The notes beneath the pieces were generated by a model. That model had not been told where the DNA came from, did not search any database, and worked only from the letters and a program-made list of their open reading frames with translations. From NCBI GenBank assembly GCA_011524525.1, contig WTKE01000110.1, positions 1 to 64,000 of the forward strand: a stretch of 64,000 bases of DNA, in the 5' to 3' direction. This document shows, piece by piece, positions 9,232 through 21,739 of this stretch. Both the position numbers and the translations under genes were made by a program. The DNA is from Bacillus sp. (in: firmicutes). GTDB lineage: Bacteria > Bacillota > Bacilli > Bacillales > Cytobacillaceae. Every line of letters starts with the position of its first letter. Position 1 is the first letter of the stretch.

Positions 9232-9746
9232 AAAGAATTATAACTTTAACTGTAATGAATCGACCAGGTGTGTTAAATCGTATTACGAATCTCTTTTCAA
9301 AAAGAAATTATAATATTGAAAGCATTTCTGTAGGTTATTCTGAGCAGGAAGGAATATCTCGCATCACTTGTGTAGTTCATGTTGATAATGATGGTGTGCT
9401 TGAACAAATAACGAAACAGTTAAATAAGCAAATCGACGTAATCAAGGTCATGGACATCACGGAGCAATCCATTGTCGCAAGAGAGCTAGCATTAATTAAA
9501 GTGGTATCAAACTCTTCGACGAGAAATGAGATCTATTCCTTAATACAGCCGTTTCGAGCATCAGTCATCGACGTAAGCAAGGATAGCTTGGTTATTCAGC
9601 TTACTGGTGAATCAGAAAAAGTCGAAGCGTTTATCGAATTAATTAAGCCATATGGAATTAAAGAATTGGCAAGAACAGGGACAACCGCTTTCCTAAGAGG
9701 GACACAAAAACCTTCTCAAGCGATAAAACCATATTCAATCGTCTAA
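9228..9746 (+). CDS. ilvH: Acetolactate synthase small subunit IlvH
   Basis: Regulatory subunit (172 aa) that stimulates IlvB and confers valine feedback inhibition. An N-terminal ACT domain (about residues 1-75, with the [20 protein letters not shown] signature) is followed by the ALS_ss_C domain. The ATGA overlap with the ilvB stop (9228-9231) indicates translational coupling, fitting a fixed subunit ratio. Confidence 0.95.
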   Translation: MKRIITLTVMNRPGVLNRITNLFSKRNYNIESISVGYSEQEGISRITCVVHVDNDGVLEQITKQLNKQIDVIKVMDITEQSIVARELALIKVVSNSSTRNEIYSLIQPFRASVIDVSKDSLVIQLTGESEKVEAFIELIKPYGIKELARTGTTAFLRGTQKPSQAIKPYSIV

Positions 9747-12315
<2,569 letters not shown>

Positions 12316-12346
12316 TACATGTACATTTTAATGGAGGGGAAACAAG

Positions 12347-13459
12347 ATGAAGAAGCAGATTGCAGTGCTACCCGGAGACGGAATTGGCAAAGAAGTAACT
12401 AAAGGTGCGGTGGATGTACTGCAGGCTATTGGTGATAGATTTGGTCATCAATTTGAATTTACGTATGGACATATTGGTGGAGTAGCTTATGAAGTAACAG
12501 GGAGTCCACTTCCAGATGAGACAGTTGAACTTTGTAAGCAAAGTGATGCTGTACTTTTAGGTGCGGTCGGAGGGCCAAAGTACGATACTTTGCCTGTACA
12601 TCTCCGTCCAGAGAGAGGATTACTAAAGATTCGTAAAGAACTTGACCTTTATGCGAACTTGCGCCCAACTACTTTTTACGCGAGTCTAGCTGATTCATCA
12701 CCCCTTCGCAAAGAAATTATTCAAGATGTGGATATGTTAATGGTTCGTGAATTAACAGGTGGATTATATTTTGGTAAGCCGAGTGAGCGTCGAACAGTGG
12801 ATGAGAAAGAGGCAGTGGTTGATACTCTTTTTTACAAACGTGACGAAATGGTTAGGGTTATTGAATTAGCCTTCCAACTTGCGGACAAACGAGGCAAGAA
12901 GGTTACTTCTGTTGATAAAGCGAATGTTTTAGAATCAAGCAGAATGTGGAGAGAAGTAGCCGAAGAAGTGGCAAAGCGCTATCCAACGGTAAAACTTGAG
13001 CATATGCTTGTAGATAATGCTGCGATGCAATTAATAAAAAATCCGAAGAGTTTTGATGTTGTTGTTACTGAGAATTTATTTGGGGACATTTTAAGCGATG
13101 AAGCTTCTGTATTAACGGGGTCTTTAGGAATGCTTCCATCAGCTAGTTTATCTGAAAATGGTCCGTACTTATATGAACCAATTCATGGGTCTGCTCCTGA
13201 TATTGAAGGGAAAAATATTGCGAATCCTTTAGCGGCTATTCTTTCAGCGGCCATGATGCTTAGAGTATCGTTTGGTCTTGAAGAAGAAGCAGCGGCTGTT
13301 GAAAAAGCGGTTGATGAAGTATTAAATGCTGGATTGCGTACAAAAGATATTTTATCAGAAGGAAAAAGAGCGGTGTCTACGTCAGAAATGGTAGCTGAAG
13401 TAAAGGCATGTATTTTAGGCCATGAAACGATTTCAAGTATTATGGGTGCATACGCATAA
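12347..13459 (+). CDS. leuB: 3-isopropylmalate dehydrogenase LeuB
   Basis: NAD-dependent oxidative decarboxylase (370 aa) acting on 3-isopropylmalate in leucine synthesis. It shows the beta-decarboxylating dehydrogenase features LPGDGIGKEV at the N-terminus, the substrate loop LRPERGLLKIRKEL, and the metal/NAD region VTENLFGDILSDEASVLTGS. Length is normal. The start ATG follows GGAGGGGA. A terminator-like hairpin lies between it and leuC. Confidence 0.95.
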   Translation: MKKQIAVLPGDGIGKEVTKGAVDVLQAIGDRFGHQFEFTYGHIGGVAYEVTGSPLPDETVELCKQSDAVLLGAVGGPKYDTLPVHLRPERGLLKIRKELDLYANLRPTTFYASLADSSPLRKEIIQDVDMLMVRELTGGLYFGKPSERRTVDEKEAVVDTLFYKRDEMVRVIELAFQLADKRGKKVTSVDKANVLESSRMWREVAEEVAKRYPTVKLEHMLVDNAAMQLIKNPKSFDVVVTENLFGDILSDEASVLTGSLGMLPSASLSENGPYLYEPIHGSAPDIEGKNIANPLAAILSAAMMLRVSFGLEEEAAAVEKAVDEVLNAGLRTKDILSEGKRAVSTSEMVAEVKACILGHETISSIMGAYA

Positions 13460-13486
13460 ATTCTGGCTAACAATGAATATCTAAAT

Positions 13487-13516
13487 GACACGGCCTCTCG
13501 CGCCGTGTCTCTTTTA
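13487..13516 (+). other. Terminator-like hairpin between leuB and leuC
   Basis: Perfect GC-rich 8-bp stem GACACGGC (13487-13494) / GCCGTGTC (13502-13509) with a 7-nt loop, followed by TCTTTT. The U-run is short and the next gene is in the same pathway, so it probably acts as a partial terminator or a 3' stabiliser for upstream mRNA. Confidence 0.7.
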
Positions 13517-13533
13517 AAAAGGAGGTAAAAATG

Positions 13534-14946
13534 ATGGGGAAATCAATAATTGAAAAGATTTGGGATTACCATGTTGTTCAAAAGGAAGAAGGGAAACCAG
13601 ATTTACTTTACATTGATTTACATTTAGTTCATGAAGTTACTTCTCCACAAGCATTTTCAGGACTAAGAATGAAAAATAGAAAGGTTCGTCGACCGGATCG
13701 AACGTTCGCTACGATGGATCACAATGTGCCAACTATAAACAGAAAGCAAATCAACGATGCGGTGGCAAAGAATCAAATGACGACACTTGAAAAAAATTGT
13801 CATGAGTTCGGTGTTCCTTTAGCTGATTTAGATAGCCCTGACCAAGGAATTGTCCATGTTATCGGTCCAGAGCTAGGGTTAACTCAGCCTGGGATGACAA
13901 TTGTATGTGGAGATAGTCATACTTCGACACATGGTGCGTTTGGTGCATTAGCATTCGGAATTGGTACAAGCGAGGTGGAGCATGTTCTTGCCACACAAAC
14001 GCTTTGGCAATCAAAGCCGAAAACTTTAAGGCTAGAAATTAACGGAAAACTTTCAAGCGGGGTTACAGCGAAGGATGTTATTCTTTATGTCCTTTCAAAA
14101 TATGGAGTTCAGTTTGGAACAGGATACGTTATTGAGTATTGTGGAGAAGTAATTGAAAGCCTATCAATGGAAGAAAGAATGACCGTTTGTAATATGTCCA
14201 TTGAAGGTGGAGCTAGAGCAGGGTTGGTAGCTCCAGATGAAACTACATTTTCATACCTAAAAGGAAGAAAATTTGCTCCTTCAAAGGAAGAGTTTGATAG
14301 ATACGTAGAGCATTGGAGTGCTTTTACATCTGATAAGGATGCAAAGTATGATCGAGAGATTGTAATAGATGGTTCTGATATTTCACCAATGGTAAGCTGG
14401 GGGACTAATCCCGCAATGACAGCTAAAATAGAAGACGCTATTCCAACAGTTGCAGATTACGAGACAGAAATTGAGAAGAATACTCTTGAAAGAGCATTAC
14501 AGTATATGGGGCTAAATCAAGGGCAAAAAATCGAAGATATTAAAATTCAGCATGTCTTTATTGGGTCATGTACGAATTCAAGAATTGAAGATATCCGTCA
14601 AGCAGCAGAAGTAGTAAAGGGACAGAAGGTACACCCTAGTGTACGTGCACTACTGGTTCCTGGATCTCAAGGGGTAAAGCAGCGAGCTGAAGAGGAAGGT
14701 TTACATCAAATCTTTATCGAAGCTGGGTTTGAGTGGAGAGAATCAGGTTGCAGTATGTGCTTGAGTATGAACGATGACGTTGTTCCACCTGGAGAACACT
14801 GTGCTTCTACTTCTAATCGTAATTTTGAAGGCAGACAAGGAGCGGGAGCTCGAACTCACCTTGTTAGTCCGGCAATGGCAGCAGCAGCAGCACTTTATGG
14901 TCATTTTGTTGATATTAGAAAATTAACTCCTGCGGAAGTACGATAA
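13534..14946 (+). CDS. leuC: Isopropylmalate isomerase large subunit LeuC
   Basis: Large subunit (470 aa) of the [4Fe-4S] isopropylmalate isomerase, interconverting 2- and 3-isopropylmalate with LeuD. Cluster ligands are visible as the cysteine of GSCTNSR and the two cysteines of SGCSMCLSM. The N-terminal [16 protein letters not shown] motif is typical. Two adjacent ATGs exist (13531, 13534); the second is better spaced from AAGGAGGT (13519-13526). Confidence 0.95.
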   Translation: MGKSIIEKIWDYHVVQKEEGKPDLLYIDLHLVHEVTSPQAFSGLRMKNRKVRRPDRTFATMDHNVPTINRKQINDAVAKNQMTTLEKNCHEFGVPLADLDSPDQGIVHVIGPELGLTQPGMTIVCGDSHTSTHGAFGALAFGIGTSEVEHVLATQTLWQSKPKTLRLEINGKLSSGVTAKDVILYVLSKYGVQFGTGYVIEYCGEVIESLSMEERMTVCNMSIEGGARAGLVAPDETTFSYLKGRKFAPSKEEFDRYVEHWSAFTSDKDAKYDREIVIDGSDISPMVSWGTNPAMTAKIEDAIPTVADYETEIEKNTLERALQYMGLNQGQKIEDIKIQHVFIGSCTNSRIEDIRQAAEVVKGQKVHPSVRALLVPGSQGVKQRAEEEGLHQIFIEAGFEWRESGCSMCLSMNDDVVPPGEHCASTSNRNFEGRQGAGARTHLVSPAMAAAAALYGHFVDIRKLTPAEVR

Positions 14947-14962
14947 GGAGGGAGGAAAAATA

Positions 14963-15553
14963 ATGTTTACTATTTTTGAAGGCGAAGCCGTAGCACTAGA
15001 TCGTGCACATGTAGATACGGATCAAATTATCCCAAAGCAATTTTTAAAAAGAATTGAGAAAACAGGATTTGGAAAATATTTATTTTTCGACTGGAGATAT
15101 AACAGTGATGGCTCCGACAATCCTGAGTTTGAATTAAACCACCCATCAAAGAAAAATGCTTCCATTCTTATTGCGAATGAGAACTTTGGATGTGGGTCAT
15201 CAAGAGAACATGCTCCATGGGCCCTATTAGATTATGGCTTTAAAGTAGTTATCGCACCATCATTTGCTGATATCTTCCACCAAAACTGTCTGAAAAACGG
15301 TATGCTTCCCATTGCGTTAGATGAAGAAAGAGTGAAGGTGTTATTAGAAAAAGGGAAAAATCCAAACTATAAATTGAAAATTGATCTAGAAAACCAAACA
15401 ATAAGTGATGCGGAAGGTCTTTCTGAGACTTTCGAGGTTTCATCTTATTGGAAAAAGATGCTGATCAATGGCTGGGATGAGATCGAAATTACCCTTCAAT
15501 TAGACGAGCAAATTAATAACTATGAAAAAAACCGAGCTTTATTAACAAAGTAA
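14963..15553 (+). CDS. leuD: Isopropylmalate isomerase small subunit LeuD
   Basis: Small (swivel) subunit of isopropylmalate isomerase (196 aa), completing the active site over the LeuC cluster. The signature NFGCGSSREHAPWAL, with the substrate-contacting Ser-Ser-Arg, is intact. It lies 16 bp after leuC behind GGAGGGAGG and is the last gene of the operon, followed by a terminator. Confidence 0.95.
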   Translation: MFTIFEGEAVALDRAHVDTDQIIPKQFLKRIEKTGFGKYLFFDWRYNSDGSDNPEFELNHPSKKNASILIANENFGCGSSREHAPWALLDYGFKVVIAPSFADIFHQNCLKNGMLPIALDEERVKVLLEKGKNPNYKLKIDLENQTISDAEGLSETFEVSSYWKKMLINGWDEIEITLQLDEQINNYEKNRALLTK

Positions 15554-15555
15554 AT

Positions 15556-15598
15556 AAACGGCCACAGCATTAGCTGTGGTCGTTTATTATTTTGTTTT
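15556..15598 (+). terminator. Terminator of the ilv-leu operon
   Basis: AAACGGCCACAGC (15556-15568) pairs with GCTGTGGTCGTTT (15573-15585) with one G-T pair and a four-base loop, then a T-rich run. Confidence 0.9.
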
Positions 15599-15650
15599 TA
15601 TAAAAGATTCTGCTAAACTTACCTCAGGTTAAGAATAAGGGGTATGGTAG

Positions 15651-16691
15651 ATGAAAAAAAGGGAACGGGCTCGTAAGGAAGGAAACGTAGTGTTTTTCCC
15701 CCATTTAGAAAAGAGGCTTTTCGAAAAAGGGTTAGACTTTATTCAAAGAAAGCAATTCAGAGAAGCAATACCATATTTTGAAGAGGCAAAAGAATATGAT
15801 TCGGAAAACAGCGATATTTGGTTTGCTTTAGTTCTGGCTTATTATGAATCCGGTGCATATGAAAAAGCAAAAGAATATACAGAAGAAATGCTAAGAGCAG
15901 GAATCGGAGAGTATTTCCAAACGATTGATATGCTTATAATGGTTCTTGTTCAGCTACAAGAATACAATCGTGTCGTACATACTATTGAGGTACTATTAGA
16001 GGAGCATGAAGTTCCAGTTGAAAAATATGAACATTTTAAAAGACTGCTCGGTTTTAGTAAAAGAATGGTTGATGCAGTTGAAGAAGAACCGTTACTAGAA
16101 CCTGAATATGAAAAGGAAATCCGACAAGTCGCTCCCCAATCGTTAAATTTATTCAATCCAAAGGACGATAAGGAGCTATTGTTACAAGTGGCTAACCTTG
16201 CTCATCAAAATATTCAACCTGTATTAGAAGAAATACGTAACTACCTTCAGTCTAGTGAAGGTCAACCTTTTATTAAAACGATGCTTTTACATGTACTTAA
16301 AGAACATCAATATCATGATCTAGTAACGGTGACTAAGCTAAGCTCTTCAATAGAGGTAACCCCTAAGGAGCTTTACGATTTGAGGGAGCATCAACAAAAA
16401 ATAGAGCTCTCAAAGATTTTGGCGGAACAACTTGAACAAGAGAATCCCACGTTACTAGAACAAGCCATAAGTTTAATAGACCGTCATCTTTTTATATTGT
16501 ACCCATTCCATTACCCTACGAGTGATATGAGAGCACTTGCTGCCGCTTATCATATATTAGTTTTGATGTTTTTCGCACAGGACTATTCGATGGATGAAAT
16601 GTGTGATGTTTATCAATCATCTGAACAGGATATTGAAACATTATTACGATATATACAAGAAATTGAAGAATTTTCTTATCCTATTATTTAG
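15651..16691 (+). CDS. ysoA: TPR-repeat protein, YsoA-like
   Basis: A 346-aa protein of unknown function. It opens with a basic stretch, then tetratricopeptide-like helices: residues about 22-55 carry FIQRKQFREAIPYFEEAKEY and a second repeat begins at DIWFALVLAYYESGAYEKAKEY. The C-terminal half is helical, ending in a DUF3196-like block. It has no signal peptide or membrane segment. The position between leuD and tig is exactly that of B. subtilis ysoA, which supports the symbol. It is probably a protein-protein interaction scaffold; no specific partner can be inferred. Confidence 0.8.
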   Translation: MKKRERARKEGNVVFFPHLEKRLFEKGLDFIQRKQFREAIPYFEEAKEYDSENSDIWFALVLAYYESGAYEKAKEYTEEMLRAGIGEYFQTIDMLIMVLVQLQEYNRVVHTIEVLLEEHEVPVEKYEHFKRLLGFSKRMVDAVEEEPLLEPEYEKEIRQVAPQSLNLFNPKDDKELLLQVANLAHQNIQPVLEEIRNYLQSSEGQPFIKTMLLHVLKEHQYHDLVTVTKLSSSIEVTPKELYDLREHQQKIELSKILAEQLEQENPTLLEQAISLIDRHLFILYPFHYPTSDMRALAAAYHILVLMFFAQDYSMDEMCDVYQSSEQDIETLLRYIQEIEEFSYPII

Positions 16692-16700
16692 TCTAGGATG

Positions 16701-16728
16701 TTGAAACGAATGCAACCTATGTTATAAT
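16701..16728 (+). promoter_or_regulatory. Sigma-A promoter of tig
   Basis: TTGAAA (16701-16706), 16-bp spacer, perfect TATAAT (16723-16728), about 100 bp upstream of the tig start. Confidence 0.75.
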
Positions 16729-16826
16729 GTAGTGGTTGTAATAACTGTATATTAAAAACAAGCTTACATATTCATCTAAATTAGTAACGAATGAAAATGT
16801 AAATAGATTTTGGAGGGAAAGTTCGT

Positions 16827-18110
16827 ATGTCTGTGAAGTTTGAAAAACTAGAAGGGAACCAAGGGGTTCTTACAGTTGAAGTAGATGCAGCAAAGGTTAA
16901 TGAAGGATTAGACGCTGCATTCAAAAAAGTAGTAACAAAAGTAAATGTTCCTGGTTTCCGTAAAGGGAAAATGCCTCGTGCAATGTTTGAAAAGCGCTTT
17001 GGTGTTGAGTCTTTATACCAAGATGCAATTGATATTCTTCTGCCAGAAGCATATGCAAACGCAGTCGATGAATCTGGTATTGATCCAGTTGATCGTCCTG
17101 AAATCGATGTAGAGCAAATTGAAAAAGGCAAAAGCTTTATCTTTAAGGCAACTGTAACAGTTAAGCCTGAAGTGAAGCTTGGTGAGTACAAAGGACTTGA
17201 AGTAGAAAAGGTTGAAACAGAAGTTACTGATGAGGACGTTGCTAACGAGTTAAAAACTCTTCAAGAGCGTCAAGCTGAGCTTGTAGTAAAAGAAGAAGGC
17301 AAAGCTGATAATGGAGATACAGTAGTAATGGACTTCGAAGGTTTCGTTGATGGTGAAGCTTTTGAAGGTGGAAAAGCTGAGAATTACTCACTTGAATTAG
17401 GTTCAGGTCAATTTATTCCTGGTTTCGAAGAGCAATTAGTTGGTCTAGCTGCTGGAGAAGAAAAAGATGTAGAAGTTTCTTTCCCAGAAGAATACCATGC
17501 TACAGAACTTGCTGGTAAGCCTGCAGTTTTCAAAGTGAAAATCCATGAAGTAAAAGGAAAAGAACTTCCTGAACTTGATGATGAGTTCGCAAAAGATGTG
17601 GATGAAGAAGTTGAAACACTTGATGCATTAAAAGAAAAGATTAAGAATCGTTTAGTAGATTCTAAAAAGCATGAAGCAGAGCATCACGTTCGTGATTCAG
17701 TTGTTGATAAGGCAGCTGCAAATGCTGAGATTGATCTTCCAGCTGTAATGATCGATACAGAAGTTGATCGTATGATGCAAGAATTCGAACAACGTTTACA
17801 AATGCAAGGTATGAACCTTGAATTATACTTCCAGTTCTCAGGCCAAGATGAAAATGCTCTTCGTGAGCAAATGAAAGAAGAGGGCGAAAAGCGTGTTCGT
17901 GTAAGCCTAACTCTTGAGGCAATCGCGGCTGCGGAAAATCTTGAAGTTTCAGAAGAAGATGTAGATGCAGAATTAAGTAAAATGGCTGAAACGTATAATA
18001 TGACTGTTGATAACATTAAAGCTGCTTTAGGAAATGTAGATGGAATCAAGGGTGACCTTAAAGTAAGAAAAGCTGTTGAATTCTTAGTAGAAAACAGCAA
18101 AACGGTATAA
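16827..18110 (+). CDS. tig: Trigger factor
   Basis: Ribosome-bound chaperone and peptidyl-prolyl isomerase (427 aa) that meets nascent chains at the exit tunnel. The N-terminal ribosome-docking signature GFRKGKMPR is at about residues 45-53. The FKBP-type PPIase domain spans about 150-245 ([20 protein letters not shown]), followed by the helical C-terminal chaperone arms. Length is standard. It has its own promoter and terminator and is monocistronic, as in B. subtilis. Confidence 0.96.
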   Translation: MSVKFEKLEGNQGVLTVEVDAAKVNEGLDAAFKKVVTKVNVPGFRKGKMPRAMFEKRFGVESLYQDAIDILLPEAYANAVDESGIDPVDRPEIDVEQIEKGKSFIFKATVTVKPEVKLGEYKGLEVEKVETEVTDEDVANELKTLQERQAELVVKEEGKADNGDTVVMDFEGFVDGEAFEGGKAENYSLELGSGQFIPGFEEQLVGLAAGEEKDVEVSFPEEYHATELAGKPAVFKVKIHEVKGKELPELDDEFAKDVDEEVETLDALKEKIKNRLVDSKKHEAEHHVRDSVVDKAAANAEIDLPAVMIDTEVDRMMQEFEQRLQMQGMNLELYFQFSGQDENALREQMKEEGEKRVRVSLTLEAIAAAENLEVSEEDVDAELSKMAETYNMTVDNIKAALGNVDGIKGDLKVRKAVEFLVENSKTV

Positions 18111-18127
18111 ATTATATCAAAAAAATG

Positions 18128-18160
18128 AACAAGGCGCGATTGAATCGTGCCTTGTTTTAT
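18128..18160 (+). terminator. Terminator after tig
   Basis: 13-bp stem AACAAGGCGCGAT / ATCGTGCCTTGTT with a 3-nt loop, then TTATA. Confidence 0.85.
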
Positions 18161-18363
18161 ACAATTTACATACTTATAAAATCTGTTTGATTGACATATA
18201 CATAACTAATACAGAAAATGAAGTTTTTAAAGATTTAGTAAAAACTTCCGATTTAACTTTAGAATTTATGGTTAAGATTAACTAGTACATATTTATTTAC
18301 TTTTGCAGATATGAAAATGTTTTCTTTTTCAAGAGTTATCATTTCCTGTCCACCCAGTAAATG

Positions 18364-18372
18364 TGATACAAT
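18364..18372 (+). promoter_or_regulatory. Candidate extended -10 promoter of clpX
   Basis: TGATACAAT is an extended -10 element about 113 bp upstream of clpX, with only a weak -35 (TCCTGT). A second possibility is TTGATA-N16-TACTGT at 18387-18414. The 374-bp gap between tig and clpX otherwise contains the tig terminator and A/T-rich sequence with no gene. Confidence 0.45.
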
Positions 18373-18484
18373 GCAATACATAACTATTGATAACAATTGA
18401 ATAACGAATACTGTACGTAAAGATAAAAACAATTATATCTGCAGCAATTTATGTGTTTTAGACGCTTTTCAAGGGGTGAAGAAA

Positions 18485-19750
18485 TTGTTTAAATTTAATG
18501 ATGAAAAAGGACAATTAAAATGTTCCTTCTGTGGTAAAACACAAGACCAAGTTCGAAAACTAGTTGCAGGTCCAGGTGTGTATATATGTGACGAGTGTAT
18601 CGAGTTATGTACTGAAATTGTGGAAGAGGAACTTGGAACTGAAGAAGAAGTAGAATTTAAGGATGTTCCTAAGCCAAAAGAAATCCGCGATATTTTAGAT
18701 GAATACGTAATTGGTCAGGATCAAGCAAAGAAGAACTTATCGGTAGCTGTTTACAATCATTACAAGCGAATCAATTCAAACAGCAAAATTGATGAAGTTG
18801 AGCTTTCAAAAAGTAATATAGCAATGATCGGACCTACAGGTAGCGGAAAAACACTTCTTGCACAAACATTAGCAAGAATTTTAAATGTTCCTTTTGCTAT
18901 TGCTGATGCAACATCACTTACTGAAGCTGGTTACGTAGGTGAAGACGTTGAAAATATCCTATTAAAGCTTATTCAATCAGCTGACTATGATGTTGAAAAG
19001 GCTGAAAAAGGAATTATTTATATTGATGAAATCGATAAAATTGCTCGCAAATCTGAAAATCCATCAATTACTAGAGATGTATCTGGTGAAGGAGTTCAGC
19101 AGGCTCTACTAAAAATCCTTGAAGGAACGGTGGCAAGTGTACCACCTCAAGGCGGTAGAAAACATCCACATCAAGAGTTCATACAAATTGATACTACTAA
19201 CATTTTATTTATTTGTGGTGGAGCATTTGATGGTATCGAACCAATTATTAAAAGACGTTTAGGTCAAAAGGTAATCGGTTTTGGATCAGATGTGAAAAAG
19301 AAAGAAGTAGAAGATAAAGATCTTCTTTCTAAGGTATTACCAGAAGACCTTTTACGCTTCGGATTAATTCCTGAATTCATTGGTCGTCTTCCAGTTATTG
19401 CAAGTCTATCACCTTTAGATGAAGACGCATTAATCGAAATTTTAACGAAGCCGAAAAATGCTCTCGTGAAACAATACCAAAAAATGCTTGAACTAGATGA
19501 TGTAGAGCTAGACTTTGAAGAAGATGCTCTGAAGGAAATCGCGAAAAAAGCTATTGAACGGAAAACGGGTGCTCGTGGACTTCGTTCTATCATTGAAGGA
19601 ATTATGCTTGACGTAATGTTTGACCTTCCTTCAAGAGAAGATATTACCAAGTGTATCATTACGAAAGAAACCGTAGTTGATAACGGTGTACCAAAATTAA
19701 TCCTTAAAGATGGAAGCATTCTTGAAGAAGAACGCAAAACATCTGCATAA
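18485..19750 (+). CDS. clpX: ClpX, ATPase subunit of ClpXP
   Basis: AAA+ unfoldase (421 aa) that recognises, unfolds and feeds substrates to ClpP. The N-terminal zinc-binding domain has [11 protein letters not shown] and CDECIELC. Walker A GPTGSGKT, a sensor/arginine region and the ClpP-docking loop with the IGF tripeptide ([10 protein letters not shown]) are present. TTG 18485 gives the family N-terminus [11 protein letters not shown] and is 8 bp from AAGGGGTG; the GTG at 18476 lies inside that site. Followed by a terminator. Confidence 0.95.
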   Translation: MFKFNDEKGQLKCSFCGKTQDQVRKLVAGPGVYICDECIELCTEIVEEELGTEEEVEFKDVPKPKEIRDILDEYVIGQDQAKKNLSVAVYNHYKRINSNSKIDEVELSKSNIAMIGPTGSGKTLLAQTLARILNVPFAIADATSLTEAGYVGEDVENILLKLIQSADYDVEKAEKGIIYIDEIDKIARKSENPSITRDVSGEGVQQALLKILEGTVASVPPQGGRKHPHQEFIQIDTTNILFICGGAFDGIEPIIKRRLGQKVIGFGSDVKKKEVEDKDLLSKVLPEDLLRFGLIPEFIGRLPVIASLSPLDEDALIEILTKPKNALVKQYQKMLELDDVELDFEEDALKEIAKKAIERKTGARGLRSIIEGIMLDVMFDLPSREDITKCIITKETVVDNGVPKLILKDGSILEEERKTSA

Positions 19751-19758
19751 AATAAGTT

Positions 19759-19790
19759 AGAACCGTAGCTAATGACTACGGTTCTTTTTT
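19759..19790 (+). terminator. Terminator after clpX
   Basis: AGAACCGTAG (19759-19768) / CTACGGTTCT (19776-19785) with a 7-nt loop, then TTTTTG. Confidence 0.9.
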
Positions 19791-19819
19791 GCTCTTAACA
19801 GTAAAATACATCAATCTTT

Positions 19820-19849
19820 GTTTATTCCCCCCTGCAGAGGGAGATACTA
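19820..19849 (+). promoter_or_regulatory. Possible sigma-F-type promoter of lonB
   Basis: GTTTA (19820-19824), about 15 bp, then GGGAGATACTA (19839-19849) resembles forespore sigma-F/G promoters (GYATA and GG..A..CTA). B. subtilis lonB is known to be transcribed in the forespore by sigma-F. The match is suggestive, not proof. Confidence 0.45.
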
Positions 19850-19886
19850 GCTTATAACTACTACGAAAAGTGCAGGAGGGAATGCA

Positions 19887-21554
19887 ATGAGTTGGACGGG
19901 TATTGCCTTATTTATTCAGTTGTTTTTTGGCATCGTTATCGGACTCTATTTTTGGAACTTATTAAGAAGTCAACGGACACAAAAGGTGTCTATTGATAGG
20001 GAATCAAAAAAAGAAATGGATCAATTAAGAAAAATGAGATCCATTTCCTTAACCGAGCCTCTTTCAGAGCGAGTGAGACCGAGTACTTTTGATGATATTG
20101 TTGGTCAAGAAGACGGAATCAAATCGTTAAAAGCTGCACTATGTGGTCCGAATCCACAACATGTGATTATTTATGGACCACCAGGAGTAGGAAAAACGGC
20201 AGCTGCTCGACTCGTTTTAGAGGAAGCAAAGAAAAATGCCAAATCTCCATTCCAATCTTCTTCTGTATTTATTGAGTTAGATGCAACGACAGCTAGGTTT
20301 GATGAGAGAGGGATTGCTGATCCTCTTATTGGATCTGTCCATGACCCTATTTATCAAGGCGCAGGAGCAATGGGACAAGCTGGAATTCCGCAACCAAAAC
20401 AAGGTGCTGTTACCAATGCCCATGGTGGTGTATTATTCATTGATGAAATTGGTGAACTTCATTCGATTCAAATGAACAAGCTTTTAAAAGTACTAGAAGA
20501 TCGTAAAGTATTTCTAGAGAGTGCTTATTATAGTGAAGAGAATACACAAATCCCCACGCATATACATGATATATTTAAAAATGGATTACCAGCAGATTTT
20601 CGTTTAATTGGTGCTACAACTAGAACACCAAGTGAGATTCCTCCAGCGATTCGCTCTAGATGTATGGAGGTATTCTTTCGGGAGCTAAGTAGGGAAGAAA
20701 TTTCTTCCATTGCAGAAAAGGCAGCAGAAAAAGTAATGTTGAAAATTGGTGAAAAAGGTATAGAAACACTGGCATCTTACGCTAGAAATGGTCGAGAGGC
20801 AGTAAATATGATCCAAATATCTGCTGGTCTAGCGATTACTGAGGACAGAGATTTTATAAAGGATGAAGACATAGAGTGGGTGATTCAATCCAGTCAATTA
20901 ACACCAAGAATGGAACAAAAAATTATGTCCTCTTCTACCATTGGACTGGTAAATGGTTTAGCAGTGTATGGACCAAACTCTGGTGCATTGCTTGAAATTG
21001 AAGTAACGGTAATCCCTACAAAAGAAAAAGGTTCCATAAACATAACAGGCATAGTTGAGGAAGAAAGCATAGGTGGGCAAGGAAAATCGATAAGAAGAAA
21101 AAGTATGGCAAAAGGTTCAATTGAGAATGTTATAACTGTACTTCGTTCGATGGGTGTCCCAGCTGATGAATTTGATATTCATGTCAACTTTCCAGGCGGA
21201 GTTCCGATTGATGGACCATCTGCCGGAATTGCGATGGCAACAGGTATTTACTCAGCTATTTACAAGCATCCAATTGACCATACAGTTGCTATGACAGGTG
21301 AAATTAGTATTCATGGAAATGTAAAGCCAATTGGTGGAGTATATCCAAAGGTAAAAGCTGCGAAAAAGGCTGGAGCTAATAAAGTAATTATTCCTAAGGA
21401 GAATATCCAATCGATGCTTTATGAGATAAAGGATATTGAGATCATCCCAGTCAGTCATTTGTCTGAGGTGTTCGAACATGCACTGTTAAAGGAATACACA
21501 AATGAAGAAGTAATCACAGCATCCATGCAAATATCGAAAAAAGAAAGTATTTAA
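19887..21554 (+). CDS. lonB: ATP-dependent protease LonB
   Basis: Lon-type protease (555 aa) with an N-terminal transmembrane segment (about residues 5-25) instead of the LonA substrate-binding domain. The AAA+ module has Walker A GPPGVGKT and Walker B VLFIDEIGEL. The C-terminal Lon protease domain has the catalytic serine in DGPSAGIAMA and the lysine in the VKAAKKAGANKVIIP block. B. subtilis LonB is forespore specific and acts during sporulation; the adjacent promoter-like sequence agrees. It lies upstream of lonA with a terminator between. Confidence 0.93.
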   Translation: MSWTGIALFIQLFFGIVIGLYFWNLLRSQRTQKVSIDRESKKEMDQLRKMRSISLTEPLSERVRPSTFDDIVGQEDGIKSLKAALCGPNPQHVIIYGPPGVGKTAAARLVLEEAKKNAKSPFQSSSVFIELDATTARFDERGIADPLIGSVHDPIYQGAGAMGQAGIPQPKQGAVTNAHGGVLFIDEIGELHSIQMNKLLKVLEDRKVFLESAYYSEENTQIPTHIHDIFKNGLPADFRLIGATTRTPSEIPPAIRSRCMEVFFRELSREEISSIAEKAAEKVMLKIGEKGIETLASYARNGREAVNMIQISAGLAITEDRDFIKDEDIEWVIQSSQLTPRMEQKIMSSSTIGLVNGLAVYGPNSGALLEIEVTVIPTKEKGSINITGIVEEESIGGQGKSIRRKSMAKGSIENVITVLRSMGVPADEFDIHVNFPGGVPIDGPSAGIAMATGIYSAIYKHPIDHTVAMTGEISIHGNVKPIGGVYPKVKAAKKAGANKVIIPKENIQSMLYEIKDIEIIPVSHLSEVFEHALLKEYTNEEVITASMQISKKESI

Positions 21555-21571
21555 TGGAATGAAAAAAATAG

Positions 21572-21610
21572 AACTTCGGTTTGCAGTTTTTAGGAGCCGG
21601 AGTTTTTTGT
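21572..21610 (+). terminator. Terminator after lonB
   Basis: AACTTCGG (21572-21579) / CCGGAGTT (21597-21604) with a 17-nt loop, then a T-run. Confidence 0.7.
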
Positions 21611-21654
21611 TGGAAGCCAACGCTTTTGCGATGATTATGATTATTGCTTGTAAT

Positions 21655-21683
21655 TAGACACTACAGGTTAAATAGGATAGAAT
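21655..21683 (+). promoter_or_regulatory. Sigma-A promoter of lonA
   Basis: TAGACA (21655-21660), 17-bp spacer, TAGAAT (21678-21683), 57 bp before the lonA start. Confidence 0.65.
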
Positions 21684-21739
21684 TGTACAAAGAATTCCTT
21701 TATTAAAGAGGGAAAGAAAGCATTTGGAGGTGCAAGGTA

